The notes below the pieces were generated by a model, which worked only from the letters and a program-made list of their open reading frames with translations, searched no databases and was not told where the DNA came from. The translations under genes were made by a program, and so were the position numbers. 64,000 nt of DNA from Desulfobacteraceae bacterium (GTDB lineage: Bacteria; Desulfobacterota; Desulfobacteria; Desulfobacterales; Desulfobacteraceae): positions 62,001-126,000 of the forward strand of contig JADGFI010000008.1 of the NCBI GenBank assembly GCA_016743945.1, written 5' to 3'. Within the stretch, counting starts at the first letter, position 1. Every line of letters starts with the position of its first letter. This document shows, one piece after another, positions 26,027 to 34,708 of the stretch.

Positions 26027-26107
26027 ATCTCTGCGTTACCTTACGTCATCCCTAAAAAAAATTAAAGATGAATGATTATCAATCTGGAGTTTAGGATACA
26101 AAGTGTC

Positions 26108-26131
26108 ACCAGGGCCAATTAATGCCCTGGT
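26108..26131 (+). terminator. Hairpin after the TrmH-type gene
   Basis: Stem ACCAGGGC/GCCCTGGT with an 8-nt loop, followed by AATTAAAAA rather than a T run. It may be a weak terminator for truA and its partner. Confidence 0.35.
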
Positions 26132-26163
26132 AATTAAAAACATTCTAAACTGGTTCCATTGAA

Positions 26164-26625
26164 TTGGCAAAGTCAAAAGCACGTTTAATGGCCGGACAAG
26201 TACACTGTATTATTCGGAGGATACGAAAAGGACACATTGCAGAACTTACAGTTGAGCAGATAAACGGTCTTATCAAGAAGCATATCAAAAAGGCACTTGA
26301 GACACTTGAGGCAATGATGGGTCAGTACAAGCGTGATGTCATGAAGTTGCCACCGAACATGAACAAGGACAAGCAGTATCGTGATTTCAGTATTCAGGAA
26401 ATCATTGCTTTGAAACCGGGCAGGACCATCAAGGCCCTTACCATCAGTAAATATTTGAGTCGGGCAAACATTCTGTTTGATTACGCCAGGATCAACGGAG
26501 AGATCATGAGTAATTCTGCTGAAGGCATGCCGATCAAGAAAAATAAAAGGGCTGATGGAAGAAAAATAATGTATGACACTGAAGAACTGAAGCGGATCTT
26601 TGGGTCTGACAAATATCCATTGATG
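26164..26625 (+). pseudogene. Third integrase relic, both ends missing
   Basis: An open frame with AKSKARLMAGQVHCIIRRIR at the start (equivalent to LSKAKTMARLLAGQ of the 11023 integrase), a jump near VMKLPPNMNKD to the core-binding domain (GRTIKALTISKYLSRANILF), and DTEELKRIFGSDKYP before it breaks. The N-terminal arm, about 150 residues of the middle and the whole catalytic domain are missing. The frame then runs antisense through a scrap of another gene. Confidence 0.75.
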
Positions 26626-26741
26626 CATTCCTGTGCGATTAATCGCTGGGCCTGTCCCAGGATGTCATACCGGTCCTGGGTATCCACGGTGGCGTCTAAT
26701 TTTTTCATTAATTCTTGAAACCTGGGACTGTCATAGGCAAG
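26622..26741 (-). pseudogene. Peptide-ABC-transporter binding protein fragment
   Basis: On the minus strand ILAYDSPRFQELMKKLDATV, then DTQDRYDILGQAQRLIAQEC, matches the C-terminal region of family-5 solute-binding proteins (DppA/OppA type), where a Y-D-x-P-x-F-D-x-L helix precedes a RxxLxxxAQxIL helix. Only about 40 residues remain. It abuts the integrase relic exactly, so a deletion or insertion fused the two. Confidence 0.5.
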
Positions 26742-26811
26742 AATAATATTCTTTTCTGGTATAGTTGCTATACGGTGATTCGTGAATTGTTTAGTGATAA
26801 AAATTTTGGAT

Positions 26812-26833
26812 AAAATATACTTGATATATATTT
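26812..26833 (+). promoter_or_regulatory. Probable GntR operator upstream of its own gene
   Basis: AAAATATACTTGATATATAT lies about 45-66 nt before the regulator's start and shares AAAATATACTTGA and ATATATTT with the inverted repeat between pxpA and pxpB (28519-28563). A motif shared by these two places suggests an autoregulated operator. Confidence 0.45.
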
Positions 26834-26877
26834 GAGAATCCCATAGAATGAAACAAACCCATTCAAAAAGGAGTGTC

Positions 26878-27564
26878 ATGAAACCAAAAGCAGAAAAAGT
26901 GCCGAAACAACCCCTGGCAATTATCGCATACGAGGCCATCGTTCAGCGGATTATCAGTCTGGAATATCAGCCGAGCCAGCACCTGGAAGAAAGCCAACTT
27001 ATGAAAGACATCGGCATCGGGCGGACACCTATCCGGGAAGCCCTGGTTCGTCTCCAGGGAGAAAAAATGGTTGAATCCCATTCCAACAGAGGCGTGATTG
27101 TGCGGCCCATCACCCTACAGAATACCAAGGCCATGTTCGAGTCCATGAGCATATTTGAATTCGGGGTGGCAGATATTGCCGTACCCAAAAACTGCTCCAG
27201 AGCAATCCAAAAGATGAAGGAAAGCAACAAACTTATCGAGACAACCGTTCGTAAAGGAGACCTCCTGGGAATGGTGGAGGCCAACCATAAATTTCACATG
27301 GACTTTGCCAGGGCGTCGCAGAATGAATTCCTCATCAGAGCCACCCATGATGTGAGAAGCGAAGCCAAGCGCCTCTCCTACCTGTCATTTAATACGGTGC
27401 TTGATCCGGACCAGAGCCTTGAAAGCCATTACGACAAGGTTGTGACAGAGCACGAAACGATGATTTCCCTGCTTGAAACAAAAGATATAGCAGGCCTGAA
27501 ACAGCTTCTTCAGAAACATATCGGCACCTTCAGGAAGCGGATTATTCACTTTATGGTGTCGTGA
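26878..27564 (+). CDS. GntR-family regulator (FCD type)
   Basis: A 228-aa transcription factor from the ATG at 26878, chosen for AAAAAGGAG four bases upstream. The N-terminal winged helix has YEAIVQRIISLEYQPSQHLE, then IGRTPIREALVRLQGEKMVE and the wing NRGVIVRPI. The C-terminal FCD domain is all-helical, with the metal/ligand histidines in ANHKFHMDFARAS and in KHIGTFRKR. FCD regulators respond to small carboxylates and usually repress adjacent catabolic operons. It stands directly upstream of pxpA in the same direction and is the likely controller of the cluster. Confidence 0.92.
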   Translation: MKPKAEKVPKQPLAIIAYEAIVQRIISLEYQPSQHLEESQLMKDIGIGRTPIREALVRLQGEKMVESHSNRGVIVRPITLQNTKAMFESMSIFEFGVADIAVPKNCSRAIQKMKESNKLIETTVRKGDLLGMVEANHKFHMDFARASQNEFLIRATHDVRSEAKRLSYLSFNTVLDPDQSLESHYDKVVTEHETMISLLETKDIAGLKQLLQKHIGTFRKRIIHFMVS

Positions 27565-27569
27565 CTTAA

Positions 27570-27620
27570 GGCACAAAAATATAAATAAATCTTTCATCAA
27601 AATTAAATGCTTTTTGTGCC
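27570..27620 (+). repeat. Inverted repeat between gntR and pxpA
   Basis: GGCACAAAA (27570-27578) and TTTTGTGCC (27612-27620) can pair around a 33-nt AT-rich loop. It may end or attenuate the regulator transcript, or be a protein site. Confidence 0.35.
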
Positions 27621-27687
27621 CAACTTGGGTTGATATTGAGCTTAGTTTGATTTGATACTGGATCTAATACGTCACAAAGGAGAATAA

Positions 27688-28455
27688 ATGAAAACAATTG
27701 ACCTGAACTGCGATATGGGTGAGAGCTTTGGTAATTACACCATTGGCAGGGACGACGAGGTAATGCCTTATATTACCTCGGCCAATATCGCCTGCGGCTG
27801 GCATGCGGGCGATCCTCTGGTTATGGATGCAGCTATCCGGGCTGCCAGGACCCACAAAGTGGGGGCGGGCGCCCATCCGGGATATCCGGATCTCATGGGA
27901 TTCGGCCGCAGGAAGATGGCCCTTACTCCCGAAGAGATCAAGTCATACCTGATTTACCAGATCGGGGCGCTGCAGGCCTTCTGTCGGGTCCACGGGGTAA
28001 CACTTCAGCATGTCAAACCCCACGGGGCCCTTTACCTGGATGCCGTGGAAAACCCGGAGACGGCCCGGGCAGTATCCGAGGCAATCATGAGCCTGGATCC
28101 GGCCCTGAAATTTGTGGCCCTGGCCGGGAAAAAGGGGGAAACCATGCGGCGAGTGGGGGAGGAACTAGGACTTCAGGTTGTGTTTGAAGCCTTCCCGGAC
28201 CGGGCCTACACCCCGGAAGGTACCCTTATGCCGCGGAATCAGCCCGGCGCAGTGGTCAGCGATCCTGAAAAAGTGGCAGCCCGGGCGCTGGATATGGCAC
28301 ACGGATTTGTCATTGCCAGCGACGGTTCGCGCATCATCCTTGACGTGCAGACATTGTGCGTCCACGGAGACAACCGGAAAGCTGTCAATCTGGTGAAGGA
28401 AATTCGCGCCCGGCTTGAAGCAGACGGAGTTGCCGTGGCACCCATGGCAGGATAG
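27688..28455 (+). CDS. pxpA: 5-oxoprolinase subunit A (LamB/YcsF family)
   Basis: A 255-aa member of the LamB/YcsF family, one of three subunits of the ATP-dependent prokaryotic 5-oxoprolinase that opens 5-oxoproline to glutamate. It has IDLNCDMGESFGNYTIG at the N-terminus, SANIACGWHAGDPLVMD, GAHPGYPDLMGFGRR and VKPHGALYLDA, the metal-binding and active-site motifs of the family. An AAAGGAG ribosome site lies seven bases ahead of the ATG. It heads a run with pxpB and pxpC but is separated from pxpB by 154 nt holding a large inverted repeat, so the operon may have two promoters. Confidence 0.95.
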   Translation: MKTIDLNCDMGESFGNYTIGRDDEVMPYITSANIACGWHAGDPLVMDAAIRAARTHKVGAGAHPGYPDLMGFGRRKMALTPEEIKSYLIYQIGALQAFCRVHGVTLQHVKPHGALYLDAVENPETARAVSEAIMSLDPALKFVALAGKKGETMRRVGEELGLQVVFEAFPDRAYTPEGTLMPRNQPGAVVSDPEKVAARALDMAHGFVIASDGSRIILDVQTLCVHGDNRKAVNLVKEIRARLEADGVAVAPMAG

Positions 28456-28518
28456 ATGATCCTGATGCCGAGCGCCTGTCGAGCAATTCACAAAGACAAA
28501 TAGGAGATAAAAATATTT

Positions 28519-28563
28519 AAAATATACTTGACAATATATTTACATATATGCCAAGTATATTTT
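28519..28563. promoter_or_regulatory. Probable operator between pxpA and pxpB
   Basis: Perfect 12-nt inverted repeat AAAATATACTTG (28519-28530) and CAAGTATATTTT (28552-28563) around an AT-rich 21-nt spacer that contains TTGACA-like sequence. The left half matches the motif upstream of the GntR gene. Confidence 0.5.
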
Positions 28564-28609
28564 AGTTACTCTCAGTAATTCTTGACAAGAAAGGAGGACA
28601 GGCAGGCTG

Positions 28610-29323
28610 ATGACCCAGGCGGCAAATCCATTCTATCACACTCCGATATTCCGGCTGGCCGGGGACCGGGGGCTCTTGATGGAGCTCGGCAATGTTATAG
28701 ATCCTGCAATAAACGCCAGGATCCTATATCTGACAGGCCGGCTGTCCGAAGTTTTGCCCTCAGGGGTGGAAGAGATTATCCCCACTTATTGCGCCGTGAT
28801 CCTGATTTATGACCCCATCACCACAGATCCAGAGACACTTATCCCGAGGCTTACCGCCCTGAATAAAGAACTGAATGACCAGCCCCTGACCGCTCCTTGC
28901 ATTGTCGAACTGCCGGTATGCTACCATCCGGACCTAGGTTTCGACTTGGCATATGTGGCCAAGATCCACGACCTCACCCCCGAAGAGGTGGTGGAGATTC
29001 ACACAGCCCCTCTTTACCCTATTTATATGATCGGCTTCACCCCAGGATTCCCATATCTTGGGGGTCTTTCGGAACGACTCCATACCCCGAGGCTCAGTTC
29101 GCCCCGCACCCATGTTCCTGCCGGTTCCGTGGGTATCGCCAACAACCAGACCGGGATCTATCCCATTGCCAGTCCTGGCGGCTGGCAGGTTATCGGGCAG
29201 TGCCCGGTGAAACTCTTCGATCCCCATAGGGAAGACCCCATCCTCCTTTCGTCAGGCAGTCTGCTGAAGTTCAACGCCATATCCCTGGACGAATTTCGGG
29301 CACTCAAGGAGGAGAACCTATGA
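28610..29323 (+). CDS. pxpB: 5-oxoprolinase subunit B (KipI family)
   Basis: A 237-aa allophanate-hydrolase-subunit-1/KipI family protein. Clear motifs: GDRGLLMELGN, MIGFTPGFPYLGGLSERL, PRTHVPAGSVGIANNQTGIY and PIASPGGWQVIG. It forms the ATP-dependent lactam-opening complex with PxpC and PxpA. Its stop overlaps the start of pxpC by 4 nt. The family also contains KipI, the sporulation kinase inhibitor, but in this three-gene context the oxoprolinase role is far more likely. Confidence 0.95.
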   Translation: MTQAANPFYHTPIFRLAGDRGLLMELGNVIDPAINARILYLTGRLSEVLPSGVEEIIPTYCAVILIYDPITTDPETLIPRLTALNKELNDQPLTAPCIVELPVCYHPDLGFDLAYVAKIHDLTPEEVVEIHTAPLYPIYMIGFTPGFPYLGGLSERLHTPRLSSPRTHVPAGSVGIANNQTGIYPIASPGGWQVIGQCPVKLFDPHREDPILLSSGSLLKFNAISLDEFRALKEENL

Positions 29324-30342
29324 AGGCACTCAAGGTTATTTCTCCCGGCCCTTTTACCACGGTCCAGGACCGTGGACGCTTCGGATTCCAGTCTTTGGGG
29401 GTTCCCCCCTGCGGCATGCTGGACGCTTGGGCCGGTGGTCTTGCCAACTTGCTGGTGGGCAATGGACCTGATGCGGCCGTGTTGGAGTTCACCTTCATGG
29501 GTGGGCAGATGGAAGTTATGGACAAATTTTGTCTGGCGGTGACAGGCGGAGACATGAAACTGAGCATCAACGACAGGCCCTGCGCAGCATGGGCCACCCA
29601 TATGGTGCAAACAGGGGATATTCTTCGGCTCGGCCCCGTACACAGCGGATGCAGAACTTACATGGCCGTCACCGGTGGAATTTGTGTTCCCGACGTCATG
29701 GGCAGCCGGTCCACCTATACCGGTGCTGCTATCGGTGGTCTGGACGGCAGGATACTGGCCGCCGAAGATATACTGGAGCGCGGACAAGGCGCATTTCCTG
29801 ATCATTCGAGAGCACTTCCGGAGGAATGGATCCCGAAATACCTATCCGAGATTGTACTCCGGGCCATCCCCGGACCCCAGGATGATTATTTCGAAACTGA
29901 GACCTTTTTCAATGCAGCCTTTACCGTCACCGACAAAGCCAATCGCATGGGCTACCGCCTAAAAGGGCCGGTGGTGCTACGCAAACCGGAAAAACCTAAA
30001 AGTATCATATCCGAGCCCAGCCTGCCCGGGGGGGTACAGATTCCCGAGGACGGCCAGCCCATTATCCTGCTGGCCGAACAGACCGTGGGCGGCTATGCCA
30101 AAATTGCCACAGTGATCTCTTCGGATATCCCGAAACTGGCCCAGGCCGTCCCGGGCGATTGGATACGATTTGAAGCTGTCACCCTGGCAAGGTCCCATGA
30201 AATCTACCGACAAAAGGCCGCGTTGTTCAGAGAAATAGGCAAGGCAGGCCTTGGCGTAAAAACATACGCAGCCATGGGGAAAACGTTTTTCAGCGACCCC
30301 GTATTCAGGCAGCGGATGGAAAGATACATGATTCAAATTTAA
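29320..30342 (+). CDS. pxpC: 5-oxoprolinase subunit C (KipA family)
   Basis: A 340-aa biotin-dependent-carboxylase-like/KipA protein. The N-terminal signature SPGPFTTVQDRGRFGFQSLG is followed by GVPPCGMLDAWAGGLANLLV, LEFTFMGG and AVTGGDMKL, and the C-terminal half contains SEPSLPGGVQIPEDGQPIIL. With PxpB it forms the catalytic pair that phosphorylates and opens the lactam ring. It overlaps pxpB by 4 nt. The 125-nt gap after it holds only a 19-codon frame and a ribosome site for the next gene. Confidence 0.95.
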   Translation: MKALKVISPGPFTTVQDRGRFGFQSLGVPPCGMLDAWAGGLANLLVGNGPDAAVLEFTFMGGQMEVMDKFCLAVTGGDMKLSINDRPCAAWATHMVQTGDILRLGPVHSGCRTYMAVTGGICVPDVMGSRSTYTGAAIGGLDGRILAAEDILERGQGAFPDHSRALPEEWIPKYLSEIVLRAIPGPQDDYFETETFFNAAFTVTDKANRMGYRLKGPVVLRKPEKPKSIISEPSLPGGVQIPEDGQPIILLAEQTVGGYAKIATVISSDIPKLAQAVPGDWIRFEAVTLARSHEIYRQKAALFREIGKAGLGVKTYAAMGKTFFSDPVFRQRMERYMIQI

Positions 30343-30467
30343 ACAAGGAGAACACACACCCGACCCCTACTATACAGAGTCGGGACATCGATCATGGAGA
30401 ACATCCGCATCACGGAAACCTGCGTATTGAACCTCCAGGACAAAATTTAAGAAAAGGATTTTATCCC

Positions 30468-31241
30468 ATGATTAGAATAACCAGCCTGCAATTGGAAATG
30501 AGTGATCTTTCGAAATCGGTCCGAATCAAAGCTGTGCTGAGTCAGATCCACCAGGCACCTGAAAGCGACCTGATTCTTCTGCCGGAAATTTGGCCCACAG
30601 GTTTTTTTAACTTTGATCAATATGCCGATGAAAGCGAATCTGTCACTGGAGAACTGGTGGCAGCCCTCCGGGAAATAGCGGTTCATCGGCAATGTCATCT
30701 ACATACGGGAAGCTTTGTGGAAAAGGAGGGAAAGCAGTTATACAACACCAGCCTTCTGATTGACCCGGCCGGAGAAATCATTTCTCGTTACCGGAAAATT
30801 CACCTGTTCGGGTATCAATCCAGAGAACAGCAGATTTTGACACCGGGAAATGAGGTGGCAACGGTGAAAACTCCCCTGGGGCACATTGGACTGGCCACCT
30901 GTTATGATTTACGGTTTCCTGAGCTTTTCAGAAAGATGTCTGAAAAAGGGGTGGACCTGATCCTGGTGACATCGGCCTGGCCCCTTGTCCGGCTATCCGC
31001 CTGGACCCTTTTTAACCAGTCCCGGGCCCATGAGAACCTTTCCTTTTTGGTTTCGTGCAATTGTGCCGGCGTTAATGAAGGCACCCCCTACGCCGGCCAT
31101 AGCATGATCGTTGCCCCGTCAGGGGAAATTTTGGCCCAGGGAGACAAAACCCCGGGGATAGTATCCGGCCAGATAGCCGTTGAAGCGGTTGCTGAACTGC
31201 GCGGGGAATTTCCGGCCCTTGGGGACCGCGTTTTTTATTGA
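30468..31241 (+). CDS. Nitrilase-superfamily carbon-nitrogen hydrolase
   Basis: A 257-aa amidase-type hydrolase. The Glu-Lys-Cys triad is visible: Glu40 (LILLPEIWPTGF), Lys110 (YRKIHLFGYQ) and Cys145 (GLATCYDLRFPELFR). These enzymes cleave small amides such as omega-amides of glutamine or ketoglutaramate and N-carbamoyl amino acids. The HLFGYQ context resembles omega-amidase-like members, but substrate cannot be fixed. Placement between 5-oxoprolinase and the DUF2848 gene suggests it handles an amide formed or released in the same pathway. It is cytoplasmic. Confidence 0.9.
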   Translation: MIRITSLQLEMSDLSKSVRIKAVLSQIHQAPESDLILLPEIWPTGFFNFDQYADESESVTGELVAALREIAVHRQCHLHTGSFVEKEGKQLYNTSLLIDPAGEIISRYRKIHLFGYQSREQQILTPGNEVATVKTPLGHIGLATCYDLRFPELFRKMSEKGVDLILVTSAWPLVRLSAWTLFNQSRAHENLSFLVSCNCAGVNEGTPYAGHSMIVAPSGEILAQGDKTPGIVSGQIAVEAVAELRGEFPALGDRVFY

Positions 31242-31325
31242 TTCCGGAGCAAATTGGGTTCCGGCGGCCTGCCCGGGAAATCCGGGCCTGTGAATGTGAC
31301 ACTTAAAAAGAAAGAAAAAATAACC

Positions 31326-32039
31326 ATGAAATCTTTAGAACTGAATCTTGAAACCCCGGGAAAAACCGGATCTGAAAAACTGCAATTTAATGTTACCCGT
31401 ATGGTGAATGCCGGGTATGTAGGCCGAGACATGGCTGTGGTCAGAGCCCATATAGAAGAACTGGCAAAAGAAGGCGTGCCCGAGCCTGCCAATATTCCCA
31501 TGGTATTTCCCGTAACCTGCAGCAGCATCACCACGGAGAATAAAATCGAGGTGGTGGGAAAAGATACCTCAGGAGAAATCGAATATGTTCTGTTTCTTAC
31601 CCATGACCAGGTCTATGTAGGTATCGGCAGTGATCACACCGATCGTCAGGTGGAAACATTAAGCATTGTCAAATCCAAACAGGTTTGCCCTAACCTGGTG
31701 TCCCAGACCGTATGGCCCCTTGAGGCTGTCCTGGATCGCTGGGACGATCTGATGATGGAGTGCCGGGTAATTCCTGGGATCGGAGCCGGGGAAACCATTT
31801 ACCAGAGTGATTGCTGCGGCAAAATCATTCACCCCACAGATCTCATCGACCTGGTCCGTTCCGGGCTTGTCGACGGACAGGACCAGGGAATGGTCATCTT
31901 CAGCGGAACCATTCCCTTTATCCCCGAAGAGATGATCTACGGCACTACTTACCGCTGCTCCCTCACGGACCAGGCCACCGGAGCCAGGCTGACCTGTGCC
32001 TATGAGGTTGAAGAACTGAATTTTTTAGGAGATGTTTGA
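31326..32039 (+). CDS. DUF2848 family protein
   Basis: A 237-aa protein from the ATG at 31326; the open frame reaches back to 31254 but that extension is low-complexity and atypical. Features of DUF2848 are VGIGSDHTDRQVETLSIVKS, SKQVCPNLVSQTVWPLEAV and RWDDLMMECRVI, with a fumarylacetoacetase-like flavour (SGTIPFIPEEMIYGT). No reaction is established. A lyase or hydrolase acting on a small keto or hydroxy acid is plausible. It is 84 nt after the amidase gene and 40 nt before the DUF1445 gene. Confidence 0.8.
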   Translation: MKSLELNLETPGKTGSEKLQFNVTRMVNAGYVGRDMAVVRAHIEELAKEGVPEPANIPMVFPVTCSSITTENKIEVVGKDTSGEIEYVLFLTHDQVYVGIGSDHTDRQVETLSIVKSKQVCPNLVSQTVWPLEAVLDRWDDLMMECRVIPGIGAGETIYQSDCCGKIIHPTDLIDLVRSGLVDGQDQGMVIFSGTIPFIPEEMIYGTTYRCSLTDQATGARLTCAYEVEELNFLGDV

Positions 32040-32079
32040 ACCCTCTTTAAATCTTGAATCATACCAATGGAGTGCTGAA

Positions 32080-32856
32080 ATGACACCTATAGAACTGAGA
32101 ACCGAATCCAGTGCAGGCAAGTTTGACCATCATACGGCCGGATACTGCAAGGGGCATGTCCAGGCGAACCTGGTGGTGCTTCCCTTGGAATATGCAGAGG
32201 ATTTCAAAGAATTCTGCCGGATTAATCCAAAACCCTGCCCCCTGCTGGAAGTTGTGGGACCTGACTCCCACACCGCCCGCCGTTTGGCAGATAGTGCCGA
32301 TTTGCTCAATACCATCCCCAGGTATCTGATCTGGGAGAAAGGTCTGGTTACCCGGGAGGTCAGAACCATCGAATCCTGTTATTCCACAGACCTGGTTTTC
32401 TTCCTTCTGGGGTGCAGCTTTTCATTTGAACAGGCCCTGGTCGAATCCGGCATCCCCCTGCGCCATCATCAGCAGGACAAAAACGTATCCATGTTTGATA
32501 CCTGTATTCCCCTGGAACCCAGCGGCCCTTTTAACGGGAATATGGTGGTGAGCATGCGTCCCATCCGCCATGACCTTGTGCCCAGGGCCTGCCTGGTTAC
32601 CGGCCGCTATCCCGAGGTTCATGGAGAACCGGTTCACATCGGGTACCCGGAAATGATCGGCATCAAGGATATCGGGAATCCAGACTATGGGGACGCCGTG
32701 GAAATTAAACCCGATGAAATTCCTGTGTTCTGGGCCTGCGGGGTCACACCCCAGAACGTCCTGGCCCATACCAAGCTTCCTTTTGCCATAACCCATGCAC
32801 CAGGGTTCATGTTTGTGGGGGATATGTTGAACACGGATTTTGAACGTTCGGTTTAA
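32080..32856 (+). CDS. Putative hydro-lyase, DUF1445/UPF0317
   Basis: A 258-aa member of the DUF1445 family, annotated elsewhere as putative hydro-lyases and related to the N-terminal part of mitochondrial D-glutamate cyclase. The start at 32080 is chosen for GGAG seven bases upstream and because MTPIELRTESSAGKF then HTAGYCKGHVQANLVVLP aligns with the usual family start. Further motifs: DLVFFLLGCSFSFEQAL, NVSMFDTCIPL and FWACGVTPQNVL, ending HAPGFMFVGD. A link to glutamate/5-oxoproline chemistry would fit the neighbouring pxp genes, but this is inference. Confidence 0.88.
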   Translation: MTPIELRTESSAGKFDHHTAGYCKGHVQANLVVLPLEYAEDFKEFCRINPKPCPLLEVVGPDSHTARRLADSADLLNTIPRYLIWEKGLVTREVRTIESCYSTDLVFFLLGCSFSFEQALVESGIPLRHHQQDKNVSMFDTCIPLEPSGPFNGNMVVSMRPIRHDLVPRACLVTGRYPEVHGEPVHIGYPEMIGIKDIGNPDYGDAVEIKPDEIPVFWACGVTPQNVLAHTKLPFAITHAPGFMFVGDMLNTDFERSV

Positions 32857-32948
32857 TCCGGTCGCCGGATTTTCCAAGGTTGTATCTGTCTTTCCCCAAT
32901 TGGAAGAAAGACCTTATATATTAACTTAACTCAAGTTGGGAGATGTTT

Positions 32949-34004
32949 ATGAAAATGCACAAACAAATCATGTCAGTTCTCGCACTGATTTTAATCCTTG
33001 TTTCCGGAATCTTTCATACGGCTGCGGCAGAAAGCAGAAAAATCCGTGTGGTGGGTTCCTGGAGTAGTCTTACCATGTTTAAGAATTTTGAAAAACCGTT
33101 CTGGGTAGACACGATTCCCCAGGAAATGGGATTTACGACCAGCGTCACCAGTCTCAGTCAGGTCAAACTCAAGGGACCTGCCGTTCTTCGGGGAATGGAT
33201 ATGGGCCTGTTTGACGTGGTCTACACCGTTGCCGATTACGTAGTTCCAGACTCTCCGGCCTTGGCCGGTCTGGACCTGCCGGCCCTGGCACCGGACATCA
33301 AGACAGCCCGCAAAGTTACAAACGCCTATTGGAAGGTCATGGAAGAATACCTGGCAAAGGACTTCAATGCCAAGCTTCTGAGCATCACTCCCTATCCTGC
33401 CCAGGTGCTTTTCCTCACTGAAAAGATTAATAGCCTCAGCGATCTGAAGGGCAAAAAAATACGGGCCAGCGGATGGACCACCTCTGAATTTGTCTCTGCC
33501 CTGGGCGCTTCGGGCATCACACTCTCTTTTAGTGAAGTGCCCCAGGCACTCCAGCGGGGCATTGTTTCCGGCGCCATCACCGGCAGTCTTTCAGGCTTCT
33601 CCGCCGGTTGGGGTGAGGTGTCAAAATATGTCTATCCCCTGCCCATGGGCGGCTGGGATTATGTCATCGGCAGCATGAGCCTGAAAACCTGGGACAGCCT
33701 GAGCAAGGCAGAGCAGGAAAAACTCCAGGCACTGATCAAAAATCAGATGGTTGAACCTGCCTGGAAGGTGACAGCCCTGGAAACCCAGGCTGGGATCAAC
33801 TGTCTCACTGGTACTGGTGAATGTTCCTATGGCAAATCAACCCAGCTGGAACTGATCCCCATAACAGACGGAGACAGGGAACTGGCCAGGAAAATCCTTT
33901 TGGAGAAGGTACTTCCAGCCTGGGCCGATAAAGTGGACGGCTCTGTCATTGAAAAGTGGAACCATACCATCGGCAAAGTGGTCGGTCTTACGGCAGGTAA
34001 TTAA
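32949..34004 (+). CDS. TRAP transporter solute-binding protein (DctP family)
   Basis: A 351-aa periplasmic binding protein from the ATG at 32949 (GGGAG six bases upstream). A signal peptide (MSVLALILILVSGIFHTAAA region) is followed by the mature domain with KIRVVGSWSSLTMFKNFEKP, AQVLFLTEKINSLSDLKGKK and IRASGWTTSEFVSALGAS, the conserved DctP core; the Arg in KKIRASG is the usual carboxylate clamp. The ligand is probably a small carboxylate delivered to the DctQM permease encoded next. A hairpin with GGGGG/CCCCC lies just past its stop. Confidence 0.9.
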   Translation: MKMHKQIMSVLALILILVSGIFHTAAAESRKIRVVGSWSSLTMFKNFEKPFWVDTIPQEMGFTTSVTSLSQVKLKGPAVLRGMDMGLFDVVYTVADYVVPDSPALAGLDLPALAPDIKTARKVTNAYWKVMEEYLAKDFNAKLLSITPYPAQVLFLTEKINSLSDLKGKKIRASGWTTSEFVSALGASGITLSFSEVPQALQRGIVSGAITGSLSGFSAGWGEVSKYVYPLPMGGWDYVIGSMSLKTWDSLSKAEQEKLQALIKNQMVEPAWKVTALETQAGINCLTGTGECSYGKSTQLELIPITDGDRELARKILLEKVLPAWADKVDGSVIEKWNHTIGKVVGLTAGN

Positions 34005-34014
34005 AACAATTCCC

Positions 34015-34029
34015 GGGGGAGGCGCCCCC
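34015..34029 (+). promoter_or_regulatory. Intercistronic hairpin after the binding-protein gene
   Basis: GGGGG-AGGCG-CCCCC directly downstream of the binding-protein stop codon. Such hairpins often let the binding-protein mRNA outlast the permease part; the role here is inferred. Confidence 0.35.
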
Positions 34030-34111
34030 TTCAGGGTTGCCTTCCTCAGGTTCTGCCATGTCCAAGCCCGTCTGAATTTATGTACAATCTATTTATTTTT
34101 GAAAGGTGTTC

Positions 34112-34708
34112 ATGAACAAACTTATCACAACCGGTCAGACATTGTCACGCTGGACCGCCTGGGTGGGAGGCGGCGTCCTTTTAGCCACAGCTGTGCTTAT
34201 TACCGTGGAAGTTGTCTTGAGAAAGGTATTTTCCTTTTCCATGGGCGGCTCCGACGAAATTTCCAGTTATGTCATGGCCATCAGCTGCAGTTTTGGATTT
34301 GCCTTTGCGCTTTTTGAAAAGGCCCATATCCGTATCGACGTATTGTACAACAAGTTTCCAGCCGTATTTCAGCATATCCTGGACCTTATGTCCCTCATTT
34401 TTTTGGGCATCTATATGTCGGTACTCTCTTTTTTTGGCTTTAAGGTATTTTGGGTGTCCTTCACCAAGGGAACCACGGCCAATACCCCGCTTCATACCCC
34501 ATTGTGGATTCCGCAACTCCTGTGGAATTTAGGGCTCTGGGTGTTCACACTGGCCATTATTTTGTTGTTCACAGGCACCCTTGTCAAGCTGATCAAGGGA
34601 GATCGCCTGGGCGCACAGCTTCTGTCAGGCGCATCCCGGCTCAAAGATGAAATTGAGAAAGATACGGTGGTATTGGATGAAACCCCGATTCCCGGAGGTG
34701 GAAAATGA
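34112..34708 (+). CDS. TRAP transporter small permease (DctQ)
   Basis: A 198-aa protein with four membrane helices, typical of DctQ. Start at 34112 is supported by GAAAGG five bases upstream; a GTG two codons earlier is less likely. RKVFSFSMGGSDEISSYVMA and AHIRIDVLYNKFP are conserved DctQ segments. It links the binding protein to the large DctM channel in the inner membrane. The stop overlaps the dctM start by 4 nt. Confidence 0.92.
   Translation: MNKLITTGQTLSRWTAWVGGGVLLATAVLITVEVVLRKVFSFSMGGSDEISSYVMAISCSFGFAFALFEKAHIRIDVLYNKFPAVFQHILDLMSLIFLGIYMSVLSFFGFKVFWVSFTKGTTANTPLHTPLWIPQLLWNLGLWVFTLAIILLFTGTLVKLIKGDRLGAQLLSGASRLKDEIEKDTVVLDETPIPGGGK

Noticed and set aside
30396..30450. 19-codon ORF between pxpC and the nitrilase gene
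   Set aside because: Too short and without a clear ribosome site; probably leader sequence.
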